Shown here: in pieces, positions 24,476 to 36,964 of the stretch
Layout of the letters: the number at the start of each line of letters is the position of its first letter
Position numbering within the stretch: position 1 is the stretch's first letter
Origin: Mantis religiosa
Taxonomy: Eukaryota; Arthropoda; Insecta; Mantodea; Mantidae
Length of the DNA: 64,000 bases
Reading direction: 5' to 3'
Assembly: GCA_030765055.1 (NCBI GenBank)
Contig: CM060954.1
Span: 113,283,569 to 113,347,568 of the forward strand
Program-made: the position numbers and the translations under genes
The notes under the pieces: model-generated
The model's input: the letters and a program-made list of their open reading frames with translations, nothing else
What the model was told of the DNA's origin: nothing
Databases searched by the model: none

Positions 24476-25285
24476 AGACATAACCTTTTAATTAATTAGT
24501 TTCATGTACCAAATTTTGTTAATTGAAAGTTTCTAGATTTTTTGGAAAAGAAATACGTACCTAAAAATTTGGACGAGTTTGCTGCACTGGCACATTGCCA
24601 TAAATTAATAACCGATGACAAATTTTAGAGGTATATCGGGGAAACTTCCGTAATATATGCAACTAATTTTGCAAGATATATACTTAAAAATATGTAAAGA
24701 AAAATATCATAAAGTGACTCAAATGAGCAATCCTGCCGTACCCCCACTGCTAAATTTAGGTTGTCACGTAACACTTATTTTCACTTTAACAACAAAAATA
24801 TTTACAAAATTTATGAAGAATTGTAAGCAAATAAGAAATGTTTTACCAATTTTTATTTTTAGCTCCTTTAGCTGTTAATAATCTGTTAGTGGGATTTACA
24901 TATGCATTCTTTCGGATTCGCTTTGGCGAAAACATACGAGTGGCGTTTCACTTCCTTATTTTACGTACATAATACGTGCACTTCCGCTCTTTACGGAAGT
25001 GGTAGTGTGGTCTTCGCAAGCGTCATGTGGACGGAAAGTTAACAACCTAACTCTGCAAAAGCTGATCCAGCTTAATAGTAACCATAAGGTTTCCATTTGG
25101 GGGAGGGGGATCAGGATTGAAACCTCATGACATATCCTGAAGACATGCGGCAAAACATTTTATACATTATACAGAAAATCCCGATTTCTTATGTTTTAAG
25201 GAGTTACCCTTCCCGAGCAACGAACACGTCCGAACACTTTCAGAATCACTCATGATTTGAATATTCAGCGGCGAAAATCGCTGAA
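24476..25285. other. No gene recognised
   Basis: AT-rich; frames up to 73 codons without motifs. Confidence 0.5.
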
Positions 25286-25315
25286 ATGCAGTCAGCAAAC
25301 AATTCGCTCCTTGAC

Positions 25316-25485
25316 TCCACTGACATGATTTGTATGCTTGTCTGCGTATTTCACAGATTATTTTCCGACGATTTAATGATTATGGTAGAAGCAAAGAACA
25401 GATTAGAATTAGAACAGAAATCAAAGTGGATGATTGATGCTCTTGAACAGCGATATGTCAGAACCAAATTAAAATTAGCTTGATA
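25316..25485 (+). pseudogene. LINE reverse transcriptase fragment
   Basis: Encodes LFSDDLMIMVEAKNRLELEQ and a following helix ending in KLKLA, the R1-like segment around the YADD/FADD catalytic box; here Ala is Ser. It stops abruptly. The segment that normally follows appears at 26177, about 690 bp downstream in the same orientation, so it may be the upstream end of the LINE described next. Confidence 0.7.
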
Positions 25486-26176
25486 CAAAAATGTTTATGG
25501 GTGGCACACAATTCCACGTTGTGGACGCCAATTTGAAGCAACAATATATGTGGCGAATAATGTTCCACTTGACAATACAGTTTGAAGCACTTTTGTTTAG
25601 CTCAGGGTAAAAAAATGAGGTTTCTCACAGGGTATGCGTGGATGTGTGTGAGAAGGATATTTAATGACACTGGAATGCCCGTTTCCAATTTATTTATTCA
25701 CTGCTTCCTTTTTTTAGAACATCAAAATTGAAGTTGCCCACAAAGGGTTACCAATATCCCTGTTTAGAGTTACTGACGGCAGAATGTTTATTACTCGATA
25801 AACTTTATTCGTTCCTCACGTATATATGAACCGACAAATATCCAAGACAGAACCAGAGGACTGCCCTACTCTCCCTCACGCCTAGGACCGCTCTCATCGG
25901 CTCCACGCCGAAGACTCTTGTCCACAGCTGCGTGTGGGTGTATATGTCACTTTCACTTTCTGAAAACCCTCTGTTTTGTCATGCCATTATGAATGATCCA
26001 AGTGAGCCCCTTTAGAAAACTGCTAAGGACACTGTTTCTTACATTGCTTTTGTTATAACAACTTTCCCCCAAAATGCTATTCGACTTAACTGGCCTTGCA
26101 CGTTTTCTAACAAAGAACCAACATTCCTTTGACATCCATCATGATTCTTTACTTATGGCAAACCTTAATTTCGGTA
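25486..26176. other. Unidentified 690 bp between two collinear LINE pieces
   Basis: No TIR, tRNA head or frame recognised. It separates the RT catalytic box (25316-25485) from the adjoining RT segment at 26177 and so may be an insertion. Confidence 0.4.
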
Positions 26177-26330
26177 TCAAGCTCCACATAAATCGGCATA
26201 TGTGATATTTAAGGGAGAAGTCAAAAGATACCCTACTATTAAAATCTTTAATGTAAATATAAAAAGACACAAAACGTTTAAGTATTTAGGCACAGAATTA
26301 GATGGAAAATTACTCCATAATTTGTTTATT

Positions 26331-26681
<351 letters not shown>

Positions 26682-26898
26682 TTGTAATTTATGTCCTCCA
26701 ACGTTGAGCCATATCGAACGATGAATGAAATGTGTGAAATGATGCTCAAATGAGTCCGGGGTCCATAGAGCTTAGAGATACCCGACATTCGTCTTTCAGG
26801 ATAAGAGAAAACCCCGGAAAACATCTTATCCAGGTAACTCGCCCTGACCGAGATTCGAACTCGGGACCTCTTGAACATGAGTTAGACGCTGCCGAGGT
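26682..26898 (-). repeat. SINE (family A), minus strand, inserted in the LINE
   Basis: The reverse-complement body (aatttatgtcctccaacgtt ... aggtaactcgccctgaccga) and B box (gattcgaactcgggacctc) are clear. The head is partly degraded at the right end. It interrupts the LINE frame between LDGKL and KYVREKAANVI. Confidence 0.88.
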
Positions 26899-26904
26899 GG
26901 GCAA

Positions 26905-27800
26905 TTATTCCTTAACATCCATATGAAGTACGTAAGAGAAAAGGCAGCAAATGTCATTATGAAATTCGCGCCAATTGTACAAAAGAACTATAGAATTCCT
27001 TTTACAGCAACAAGGATATATCATATGGGTTTTGTAATAGGTATAATACGATATGGCGCAAGTACACGGGCACATTGGTGCAAATTTAAATCCGAAAAAC
27101 TCAGAAGCAACGGAGCTTCAACGGAGCTACAAAAGCGACATCTACTTTGGCCCTACTAATAGTAGCGGGAATTTGGCCTATTGACTATATCATTAGATTA
27201 AGGGGTGCAACTTATTGGGTAAAGAAGGAAGAATATGGGAATGTTTTTAAAATTATGGGAAAAAGATGCAATACTAAAAAAGAAGTGAAAAAATTATTTA
27301 TTACAAGAATGGCAAGAAGAGTGGAATAATGCACACGTATGAAGAAGAGTACATGATTTGTTTCCGGACATTAAAGAGAGTCTAAAATTGGAACATATAA
27401 AACCAAGAGAAGGATTTTTTCACTTTGTTGCAGGACATGGCCCATACAATGTATATTTAAAAAGAATAGGGAAGAAGAACTCAGATTTATGTGAGAAATG
27501 TAACTGTTTATATTCGCCTGAACATGTTATTTTCAGTGCAATAAGTATAGCGAACTAGTAGAAGACGTTCTAAGGAAACTTCAAAGAAAATGTTTCTGGA
27601 ACAACTTAAGGGATGCAAAATACTATGCACATTTAGAAAATATGTCTCAGATATCAGCTAAGGCGTTAGAGGAATGTATGACCCGCGATAAAGTACTTCA
27701 AGAAAGAAATATAGGAACATTTCAATCTACGAGAAAAGAATATTACTTAAGGAATCGTCGGAAGGAAATAGGACCAAGAGAAACTGAAGATGCAGATTAC
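26905..27800 (+). pseudogene. R1-like LINE ORF2 C-terminal region
   Basis: Frames in order encode KYVREKAANVIMKFAP, ATRIYHMGFVIGIIRYGA, a segment ending in AGIWPIDYIIRLRGATYWVK, GPYNVYLKRIGKKNSDLC and a zinc-knuckle-like C-x2-C (CEKC) with EHVIF. A frameshift near 27537 moves the next block (QCNKYSELVEDVL) to another frame. Several frame changes make it nonfunctional. Confidence 0.82.
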
Positions 27801-27923
27801 CAGACTTGAAGACCTAATTTAAGACGCATAACCGATAAATAGAAGACGCCAGTTATGGATATCGGAAAGAAGAGCAGAAACTATAGAAAGATGGAGAATT
27901 CCAGGAGCGCCAGAAGAGATATA

Positions 27924-29262
27924 CGAGGGCTATCCAGAAAGTAGATTACGTTTTGGAATAAAAAGTAAACAAAGTATAGGAAACAAATTTTATTATATAC
28001 CTACAGATGAAAGCCACACTCAAATACTACTTTTCGACATAGTCACCATTCAAATTAAGGCATTTATCGTAGCGATGTACGAGCTTGGAAATTCCTTCGT
28101 CGAAAAATTCGGCCGCCTGCGCCTTCAACCACTTCGTTACCTCTTCTTGCAGCTGTGCGTCGTCATCAAAACGCTGCATAGCCAGCCACTTCTTCATTGC
28201 TGGGAATAGGTGGAAGTCGCTCGGTGACAGGTCGGGACTGTACGGCGGATGAGGAAACAACTCCCACTTAAAAGATTCAAGAACTTCACGAGTGACATTT
28301 GCCGTGTGGGGCCGGGCGTTGTCGTGAATCAACAAGATCTTAGAGCTCAACATTCCTCTGCGCTTGTTTTGAATGGCTCTTCTGAGTTTTTGGAGAGTTT
28401 GGCAATACCTTTGAGAGTTTATTGTAGTGCCTATTTCCAGGAAGTCCACCAAAATCACACCTTTTCTGTCCCAAAAAACAGTCGCCATCATCTTCCTTGC
28501 CGACATTGTTTGCATGCATTTCTTGGGTTTTTGGGGAGAACTTGTGTGCCCCCACTGCATTGATTGCAATTTCGTTTCACAGTTCACGTGTTTCACCCAT
28601 GTTTCGTCACCAGTAACGATGAGATCGAGTAAAGAGTCACCATCCTTATGGTAAACGTCCAAAAAGTTCAACGCTGCAGCCATTCGCTGATTTTTGTGGT
28701 CCTCTGTCAAGATTTTTGGAATCCATCTTGCACAAAACTTGTGGTAACCAAGCTTTTCGCTGATGATTTCGTGCAACAAACTTCGCGAAATTTGTGGAAA
28801 ACTCAAAGAAAGTTCCGTTATTGTGAACCTTCGATTTTCACGGACTTTAGCATCGACTTTTTCGACAAGTTCGGCAGTCACTATGCTGGGTCTCCCACTT
28901 CGATCTTCGTCGTAAACATTGGTTCGGCCATTTTTAAATCTGATGACCCACTGACGCACTCCACCTTCAGTGATAATGTTGTCCCCATACACTTCACAAA
29001 GCTGCCGATAGATTTCTATCGGTTTACAGTTTTTTGCAGTCAGAAACCTTATTACTGCACGCACCTCGCAGCTCGCGGGATTTTCAATTAACGCAGACAT
29101 TTCAAACCGTCACAGTATCTGAACGGAGCACAGCACGAACCTCTCACTAGCACGGCTAGATGCCGACTGAGCTGCGCAACGCTCTGACCCCAAGATGGCC
29201 GCGCTAGCCCCGCCCCTAGCGGAAACAGACGAAAACGTAATCTACTTTCTGGATAGCCCTCG
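27924..29262 (-). mobile_element. Apparently intact mariner, 1339 bp
   Basis: The terminal inverted repeats match perfectly for 31 bp (starting cgagggctatccagaaagta). They are flanked by TA at 27922-27923 and 29263-29264. One uninterrupted transposase frame fills the interior, with 162 bp upstream and about 100 bp downstream. The untouched target is visible in another LINE copy at 62089-62110. Every part needed for a self-mobile copy seems present. Confidence 0.95.
28027..29100 (-). CDS. mariner transposase, full length (357 aa)
   Basis: Cut-and-paste transposase of the mariner family. It would bind the element's TIRs, excise it and insert it at TA. The N-terminal third is a paired-type helix-turn-helix region (GGVRQWVIRFKNGR, DRSGRP at 66-71). 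The linker motif WIPKIL (126-131) takes the place of the usual WVPHEL. Catalytic residues are D165 (TGDETW), D260 (IHDNARPH) and D295 (YSPDLSPSDFHLF), with 34 residues between the last two, the DD34D signature. YDKCL lies near the C-terminus. Length is slightly above the roughly 345 aa usual for the family. The frame has no stops or frameshifts. The start Met matches the family's usual N-terminus. Confidence 0.95.
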   Translation of the reverse strand: MSALIENPASCEVRAVIRFLTAKNCKPIEIYRQLCEVYGDNIITEGGVRQWVIRFKNGRTNVYDEDRSGRPSIVTAELVEKVDAKVRENRRFTITELSLSFPQISRSLLHEIISEKLGYHKFCARWIPKILTEDHKNQRMAAALNFLDVYHKDGDSLLDLIVTGDETWVKHVNCETKLQSMQWGHTSSPQKPKKCMQTMSARKMMATVFWDRKGVILVDFLEIGTTINSQRYCQTLQKLRRAIQNKRRGMLSSKILLIHDNARPHTANVTREVLESFKWELFPHPPYSPDLSPSDFHLFPAMKKWLAMQRFDDDAQLQEEVTKWLKAQAAEFFDEGISKLVHRYDKCLNLNGDYVEK

Positions 29263-29264
29263 TA

Positions 29265-29690
29265 TGAAGAGTAACAGAGCAGACAGACAACTGATTATGC
29301 AGAAGAGGAAAGATGACAATCCGGATGTCTGGAACAGACGAACCAGCTCCATCTACAGATGCCAGTCCCTTTAGGAGATGGATACCAGTAGGAGGAAGCT
29401 TTGGATACCAGCTGCAGAAGAGGAAATTTTAAAATTTTAAAATTGTTGTTGCAGAAGTAGAAGAAAGACAGTTTAGATGAGTAGATTTGTAAGGTTACTG
29501 GAATCCAGTAATCTGTAGCTTCAGTTAGTTCGTTAAAGTAGGAAGTAGATTATATCTGCAAAATTTATAAATTGCTTTGTGTAATTTGATTTAAAAATTA
29601 ATAAACTTAAAAATAAAGTTTGCATAATAAGGGCTGGTATAGATTCCAGAAACCGGGCTAATAGGTATGCAAATTCTATTTTTTTTATTA
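29265..29690 (+). mobile_element. 3' UTR of the R1-like LINE
   Basis: Shares ttaggagatggatacca, gaagctttggataccag, gcagaagaggaaatttt and aaagtttgcataataagggc with the reverse complement of 61600-62050. No coding potential. Confidence 0.85.
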
Positions 29691-29959
29691 TTTTTTTTTT
29701 TATTTTCATAAACTCATGATAGTAGCCTAGAGATGAGACTACTTCAGCACCTCTTTTAGGCTGCTAGAAGAACTAATAAGCAGTCGCAGTTACAAGCAAG
29801 CCATCCACACCAGCCTAGCAAACGCTTCTTGGAACAAAATTAATGTTTTCTCTTAGACTGTGGATTATTACTGATTTCTCTGTTCTTTAAATTGTTCTAT
29901 TTTGATTTATAGTTGAGCATTAGTCATTTCAATGTTATAGAACCATACAATCGTCTCTG

Positions 29960-30155
29960 TACCGTAGGTGGTATCGCGTCTGCCTCGCGTTCAGGTGGTT
30001 TCGAGTTCCAATCTCGGTCAGGGTGGATTATTTGGATAAGACTTTTTCCGGAGTGAAAAAGAAGAATGTCCGATAACTAAGCTCTATGGACCCTGGGCTC
30101 ATTTATCGTCCGATATGACTCAACTTTAGAGGACGTACATATATCTATAAAAAAC
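29960..30155 (+). repeat. SINE (family A)
   Basis: Head accgtaggtggtatcgcgtc, B box gagttccaatctcggtcag, 3' body with catttatcgtccgatatgac. Short internal deletions. Confidence 0.85.
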
Positions 30156-31251
30156 CACATTCAAGGCAGTCATGGAGAATACGTCACGAACAATATGGGT
30201 GAACAATATTTCACTTGTTTCCTTAACCACACAGGCGAATACATAATACTCCAAATAAATTAAGTTACTTTAATTAACTCATATAAATATTACTGATATT
30301 AAATTTATATATGTATGCTGCATTCTGATACATAAATGTGACATTTTAAACAAAGCAAAATTTTTAGGATTTATTTCCTACTTTGGAATATAAAATATAT
30401 TGCGATAACCAACTTTCAGCATATATAGGATATGCTCTGATATATACATTTTAGTATCAATAATACTATTTAACAGCTCTAATAAAATACTAATAAATAA
30501 CATAGGCTTAATATATGACATTTACATAAGAACATTATTATAAAATTGAAATTGTGTGTAAGTACCAAAATTTATATTTTAGTTTTTCAATATTTCTGCA
30601 ATTCTTTGCAAGGTGTACTTCATATAAAAACATAATCGAGTTTATAACTAACGTAAACATTACATAACAAAAATGAGCATACGCAAAGAAGAATTTCTCA
30701 AAATAAAGCCTAAATTTTCATGAGTAAATATGAAGTTTTATGATGCTGTAAATATAAATATCACTGAAATAAAACTCACATTTTGTACTTCATTTAAAGC
30801 AATGACCTAATACTATCTATAAGCCTACTGTCTCCGTCTTTGGCTTTTAGGGCTCTTTGCGCCGAGTTCTACCGATAACAGTGTGGAGGGAACGCCATCA
30901 TCCAATTGAGCGGAAAGAGCATTTGCCTGTTTTATGGTATCATCTATGCAATCGGTTTAACATTAAAATTAAGGATACTGAAAGTTAGGAAGAATAATCA
31001 AAGAGGATTTCGAAACATACGCTGCAAATTCATTTATTCTTAGTTGTTAAAATGCGAACTACATTTACCTTCAAAAGTTAAAATGACTGGTTGACGCAAG
31101 TCTTAATTTTAAAGAAAGTTTCCCTATTAGTAGAGAAAAATTCCGGATTTTATAGATTTTGTAGTGTTGTTGAGGATTCAAAAAGAAAGGAAAATGTTAA
31201 AATGTTTATATTGCGCATAGAAGTGAAATTGTGAGTAAAAGAAACAAGTCC
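30156..31251. other. No gene recognised
   Basis: Very AT-rich; no frame above 60 codons. Confidence 0.5.
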
Positions 31252-31450
31252 GTCTCGGTAGCGTAGATGGTAGCGCATCTGCCTCACGTTCAAGAGGTCC
31301 CGAGTTCGAATCTCGGTCAGGGTGATTTACTTGGATAAGGTTGTCGGGTAACTCTAAGCTCCATGGACTCTGGGCCCATTTGAGCATAATTTCACCCATT
31401 CCACTCATCGTCCGATATAACTTAACGTTAAATGACAAAAAAAAAAGGAA
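31252..31450 (+). repeat. SINE (family A)
   Basis: Well-preserved head (gtctcggtagcgtagatggt) and B box, a short deletion in the mid body, and a tail with an A10 run. Confidence 0.9.
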
Positions 31451-31920
31451 TATATAATATAGTTGGCTATGAGTGATCAGTGTATATATGGAAAGACAAT
31501 GGTTACTATGGAGACAATCACCTTCCGTTAGATGCTTGGGAGAAGTGTTTGCGGAAGTGAACGTTTAAAAACAAAAGTTCAGAAAGATTGTATTGTTTCA
31601 GTTTATACTTAATGTTCTTTAATTAAAGAATGATATACAAAGAAGCTTTAGTATTGCTATTTAAGTAACTGGGAAATAATGCATCGATCCGAGACAGCGA
31701 CCCTGAGATAAGATCTCTTGTTCACCGACTAAATTGAAGCTGGGAGAAGAAAGTCAAATTCTTTATTAATCTGTTAAATCTTCTAAAAATAATCACCATG
31801 CAGCACAAGCAAAATAATAATAAAAATGTTAAAACAAAATAATTTATCATTATCACAAATTTTGCATCGCATCATAGCAGCAAAATTTCGAAGCGCAACT
31901 CATACAAAATTATTTTAGAC
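31451..31920. other. No gene recognised
   Basis: AT-rich spacer between two SINE A copies. Confidence 0.45.
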
Positions 31921-32008
31921 CCGGATAACTCGTCCTGAACGAGATTAGAACTCGGGACCTCTTGAACGTGAGGCAGACACTTAACCACTACGCTACAGAG
32001 GCGGGAAA
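31921..32008 (-). repeat. SINE (family A) head fragment, minus strand
   Basis: Covers the B box (gaactcgggacctcttgaac) and A box (cgctacagaggcggg) only; the body is absent. Confidence 0.85.
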
Positions 32009-32880
32009 TTACGTTTTTGAGATACTTTTCGTTATGATTATACTTTTAATATATTTTTCTACAAGAGGAAGTCGTTACCCATTTTCATTTTCTCTAGCTC
32101 TGTTATTTCTTTTTTGCCCTGCTTATGCAAGAACAGAATGTTGAAGCCATCACATAACAACAGCTCTTAAAGGATATGAATATTTCATAAGACTGCTGTA
32201 CTCAATTCCCACTGTACCTATAAGGAAGATAAGTATAAAACCATTTTTACAAATGTTTTCTGGGAACCTGAAGTAAACAGAGGAAAAATCTTTTTAAGAA
32301 AATTTGTTCAAAAATACAAAGCCAGATCTGTTCGCATAATAACGTTTACCCTTACATTTAAATTTTCACTGAACTGTGGAATGTAACCCATAGCTGCATT
32401 AGAACAGACTGGTTTTCATATCGTGAAAACAGATGTAGATATCAGAGTAGAACCGGAAGCGCCAGGAATATTATTTGCCGATAAGGAAAGCAGGGGTCTC
32501 AAGAACTAACGAACCGGAATGCACCGACCCGATACTAACCGAGGCTTTGTGTGCAGTATTTTGCATTTCGAGTGAAGCTTTCAACATATTAACTCGGAGA
32601 TAATGTTAAAGAACATCTTATCTACAAACTACTTTTTCAAAAGCTTATTCTTCTGCTTCTTCATACTCATGTTCCTCAGTTTCTTATAAATCAACTCTTT
32701 GTAGTGTTTTTCGGGAAAAAAGGAGGTACTACTGTTGCATAGCGGCTTCTGTACGCTGAAGCCAAATTGTATCTTTCCTTGCACATAAGCGAGTTATTTT
32801 TCTCCATTTTTTGCTTCGAAAAACTTTGAATATTTTCTGATATATGGCCTTCTTTTCAGAACCCATTGTAGCCAGCTAAA
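32009..32880. other. No gene recognised
   Basis: AT-rich; nothing beyond chance frames. Confidence 0.45.
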
Positions 32881-32884
32881 TTAA

Positions 32885-33653
32885 GGGCACTGGGAGATTA
32901 TTTTTACCCAGACAAGACTAATGTTTACCAATATTAAAATTTGAATATATAGAAAACTAAACATTATCAGAAATTGAAATTCGGTATTGTTACTACTGCA
33001 TAAGGATGTGTGCATTTAACTACTGTATAATATTTAAATTAAGTTCACATAGGTCCATGCAAAAGGGGCATAAATCACACCGTGTCCTGAAAAAAATATT
33101 GCACCCTATATTTCAGGTGCTTTTTACTTGTAGGAATTTAAAGCTACATGCACCAAGTTTTATCCTAAATAACCTAAGATACAGTTTTATAATATCGGCT
33201 AAATTAAAATCACATATTGTTTATACTATGACATGAAAAATTAATTAGTTTTGAGTAAAAAAAAAAAAAAAAAGATAATATTTTCAAGGACTGAATATTT
33301 GTTTTCATCCATTTTATAAATCACGTGAATATAAATGTTAGCCAAATGTATTCAAGGAACATTGAAAAATAATCACTACAAATTTTGTGTCAATATCTTT
33401 TATAGGTTTTGAGAAACGTGCACCTAAAGTATGAAAAATCAAGATTTTGGGAAATCACGATCAAAGATTAAGCACCATTCTCAGGAAGTGGGCGTATCAT
33501 TACGCCGCCATCTTTAAATTGACGAATTAAAGGACTTTAATACCAGCTGACAACCTATATTATATATATAATTTTAAAGCTGAAGAATTATATAATTTTT
33601 AACATTAAAAACAAAAAATGGATTTTTTGAAACCTATCCACCTCCCAGTGCCC
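32885..33653. mobile_element. MITE with TTAA target duplication
   Basis: Terminal inverted repeats gggcactgggag(a/g)t sit directly inside TTAA on both sides (32881-32884 and 33654-33657). The 769-bp interior has no transposase. TTAA duplication fits piggyBac or Kolobok; the GGG start leans towards Kolobok. Confidence 0.85.
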
Positions 33654-33657
33654 TTAA

Positions 33658-34053
33658 GTTTTAGAATGATAAATAAAACTCCTATTGTGGATCTACTTTA
33701 CTACTAATAATATGATTGGCTGTTATTTAAAAAATAAATTGCTAATATATTTTTACAAAATAACCCAAAATTGAGGGGAAAAAACTATACTCTAATAGCC
33801 AAATTTATTTTATAAAAGTGGTACAATGAACTTTAAAGACGTTTATCTACATCTAGTTCAGTCTGTAGTTTCTTGGATAATAGGTTGTGTTTTATCAGAT
33901 TTAACGTTGGCGGGCTACTGTTTTTAATCTTCACGTAAGTTTCGTGGACATGAAATGGGAGGACTGTAATTTAAGAAACAGCAGGGGATCTTCGCTTATG
34001 GAAATGCTTGAAGTATTCAACGGAGAATGAATACAGGAATAAACTTACTACAT
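33658..34053. other. No gene recognised
   Basis: AT-rich spacer. Confidence 0.45.
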
Positions 34054-34064
34054 AGTTTCGCATA

Positions 34065-34357
34065 TGGGCTGGCCCCATAGCTCAGTCGGTAGAGCACCTG
34101 CCTACAGTGCTAGGGGTCCCGGGTTCGATTCCCGGCGGTGGGGGTGGGGATCTTTCTCCGTCCAAGATAATTCCCCATCTTCCACAGAGTCTGGAAGTAT
34201 GAATGAGAGTGTGAATGTGTGCGTGATGTAATGATTAAAAACCAAAAGATAACGAGTTAACACCTTCAGTATGTTCCAAAGGAGAACGGCCGCCGATATG
34301 ACCATAGCAGTTAAAGGCGGCGTATAAATGGAACAAGGAAAAAAAAAAAAAAAAAAA
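34065..34357 (+). repeat. SINE (family B), full length with target duplication
   Basis: The tRNA-like head has ccccatagctcagtcggtag and a perfect T-arm pairing (ccggg/cccgg around ttcgatt), and ccccat can pair with gtgggg. The body is about 210 bp with an A18 tail. An 11-bp duplication agtttcgcata flanks it (34054-34064, 34358-34368). This is the reference copy of the family in the window; the downstream body and tail show it is a SINE, not a tRNA gene. Confidence 0.95.
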
Positions 34358-34377
34358 AGTTTCGCATACTGCGAATG

Positions 34378-34440
34378 TATGAGTCAAAATCGGAATCCTT
34401 GAAAGTGAGGCAGACACGCTACCGCTACAGAGGCGGGTAT
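34378..34440 (-). repeat. SINE (family A) head remnant, minus strand
   Basis: Only the block from gaggcagacacgctaccgct to acagaggcggg and weak B-box traces remain. Confidence 0.65.
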
Positions 34441-35104
34441 GTTTATTGCGTGGAAACCAAAGAGATCTTCAGGTCTTAATTTGTGCAACAACAAAAAATT
34501 ATTTTTCTTTTGTTTCGCCAAAACTTTTCAACTATCAGAAACATGTGTAATAATAGACATAACAGAGGTTCTTTTTAGCATTTTCATGTTAACGTAGATT
34601 ATTGTTTACGAAACAATGGTTACGCTAACCTCTAAACCTTCGATTAACATACACAAAAGCTTAATAGGTTCGTCCTTCACCGAAGTCCATTATATGCATT
34701 AAATTTAACATGGAAATACGCGGCATTCGTACATAAATCGTTTCCGGTTTTCCATAACACAAACCGAAGCATATACGCATTTCAAGTGAAACTGAGTTGT
34801 GATTCCTGAGAAACACATTTCTTAAACTTAATTTCATGTAAGAAAGGTAAGATCTTAGTCTTTTATAAAGTATAACTTTATGAAAAAAATTATCCATTTG
34901 TTAGAACTGTGAGCAATTGTTTCGTAGTAGATATTTATTTGCCGGTAAAAAAAAAAAAAAAATCCATAACAACCAAGAATGAAAGTTGGAACAAATCTGC
35001 AAAACGGTAAGACATTTGAACGCTAAGTGCAGAAGCAAAACTAAGACAACATATGCAACCTTAAGGCAAGTGTATTGGATTTGAGATAAACAAATCCTGG
35101 CGAT
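34441..35104. other. No gene recognised
   Basis: AT-rich with an A15 run at about 34949-34963. Confidence 0.45.
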
Positions 35105-35425
35105 GGTTTAAAGGTTTATAGTTTAGACCACCATTAGGTTAATTGCTGGAAATTATTTTTTCACCCTAACCGTGTGTAGGAGAGAATTTGGAACGATAGA
35201 GCCAGACCGAAAGTTACAGTGCCATAGCAGGAATTTGAACCACGGATCTCCCGGTCTCCGACCGATTGCTCTTAACCATTGAGCTACATGGCAACCTGCC
35301 AGCATGACACTAAACTCTTCAAATGTCTCGCATTTTTCTGGTACACCACTAGGAGATCCCACATACACGAGATGCATTCCTTAATGATGACTTACTATGC
35401 TGCAAGTACTTTAGGTCCCATGCTT
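35105..35425 (-). repeat. Repeat D, single minus-strand copy
   Basis: Same order as the minus-strand copies of the 23405 cluster: accgtgtgtagg, gccatagcaggaatttgaac, gctcttaaccattgagctac and tgacttactatgctgcaagt. No inverted partner is seen here. Confidence 0.8.
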
Positions 35426-36964
35426 CATAGTGTAAAGTGATGAAAATAAAAATAAATAATAATTGAGTGTTCTAGCTTCAGTTTGCTTGGAAAAATCAGG
35501 AAAGTAGTTGAATCGTGTCAGACAGCGTTTAATGTTTTATAGTTATCACACCCACTTATTCGATTTTGACATTTAAATAGAGAGTCAGATTCGAATATGG
35601 TAAACATTCAAAGCATCTAAAGAGTTAAATGAATGTGAATTATAAGCGCCAGCAAACACTGACACTTATCAACGTAAACCAAAAATAGATTTCAGCTACT
35701 CAAATACAGTGCTATTATGCATCATCCCTGAAGATCCGAACATTGTTTTAGGACGGCCGCCAGAGAAAGTGCTAAACTTTTCACTACAGAAAAAATGTTT
35801 AACCACACCAATAATACAAACTAACCAGAAAATGAGTGGTCTTACCTATAATAATAGTATCTATTTGCTAGGTATAAATAGGACAATGTTTAAATTATGT
35901 TTAAATCTATTTCTCAAAACGTAATTTCAGAGGAATATACTAACATTCGTGGTAAACTTGACTCCATCGTTTGGCGATCAATGAAAGTAAACTACGCTAG
36001 CTAACGTATCTGCATACCAGCCAGCATAAAATTCAAGAAACCCATGTCCATTGCCTCCCTGACTCACATAATTAGAACATTTGCTCGAAGTTGCATGTCA
36101 CAAATGACAGTTTTCATATCTAGTTTGTGAACTATTCAAACCTGGCAAAGGTCTCAACTTTTCTTATACATGCGTCTATAGCTTAAAGAAATATTTAATT
36201 TTTTATAGGCAGTGATAACCTACCATGCCTTGCAAGGTATCTCAATATCCGCCTAAACATATTTAATAAATAGAAGCAAAAATCTGACTTGCCTTAAAAT
36301 ATAACTCGTTTACATATTTATTCTACAGATTATTGCTCTTTTGTCATCAGCGTGTTAATTATGATAAACATTTCAAAAAATGGTTTGAATAGACATATTG
36401 TAGCTACCTACATAAAAGAAGAGAGCGCCATTCTATGGCAGTAAAATGTTTAAAATTCAATATTCTCTGCTTAGACGTTATTCGGATGTTTCTTTCTGTG
36501 GTTTATTTACCTAGTTACATAAAATGTGTATATATATATAGGTGTGTGTATGTGTGTGAACGATTTTCCTAATTTTGGTTTATATATTTGGTTTAATATT
36601 TGTATAAGTACAAGGAAGGTTTTAAAGTTGAGAAAGAAAACCTGAAGTAATAATGGACCGGATCATTAACTAAATATAAAAGTATGTGAGCAAACTTTTG
36701 CGGAACATACACCTTTTATTTGACAAACAAAATCATTACAAATTAGAAAGATATTTCACTCCTTCGTCTACAATTTCCCGTGCGTTTGGCCTTTGTGATG
36801 ACCATATATAAATCGCAGGGGCAGTCGGAGTTTCCCTGTTTCTCTCATGGACAAATTATACGTTGCGTGTTCGTGCATCGGAAAACCATTTTTATATATT
36901 TACGCACCACAAAAAGGACAAAAAATATTGTGTATCAGAAATCTTTAAACTGATTAATTTAACT
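35426..36964. other. No gene recognised; short TA/TG tract
   Basis: Alternating TA then TG dinucleotides at about 36528-36558; otherwise AT-rich and unassigned. Confidence 0.5.

Noticed and set aside
28249..29091. Plus-strand frames opposite the mariner transposase
   Set aside because: Antisense shadows of the real 357-residue frame.
34066..34140. Possible true tRNA gene
   Set aside because: Good A box, B box and T arm, but the acceptor stem is imperfect and a SINE body, poly-A tail and target duplication follow.
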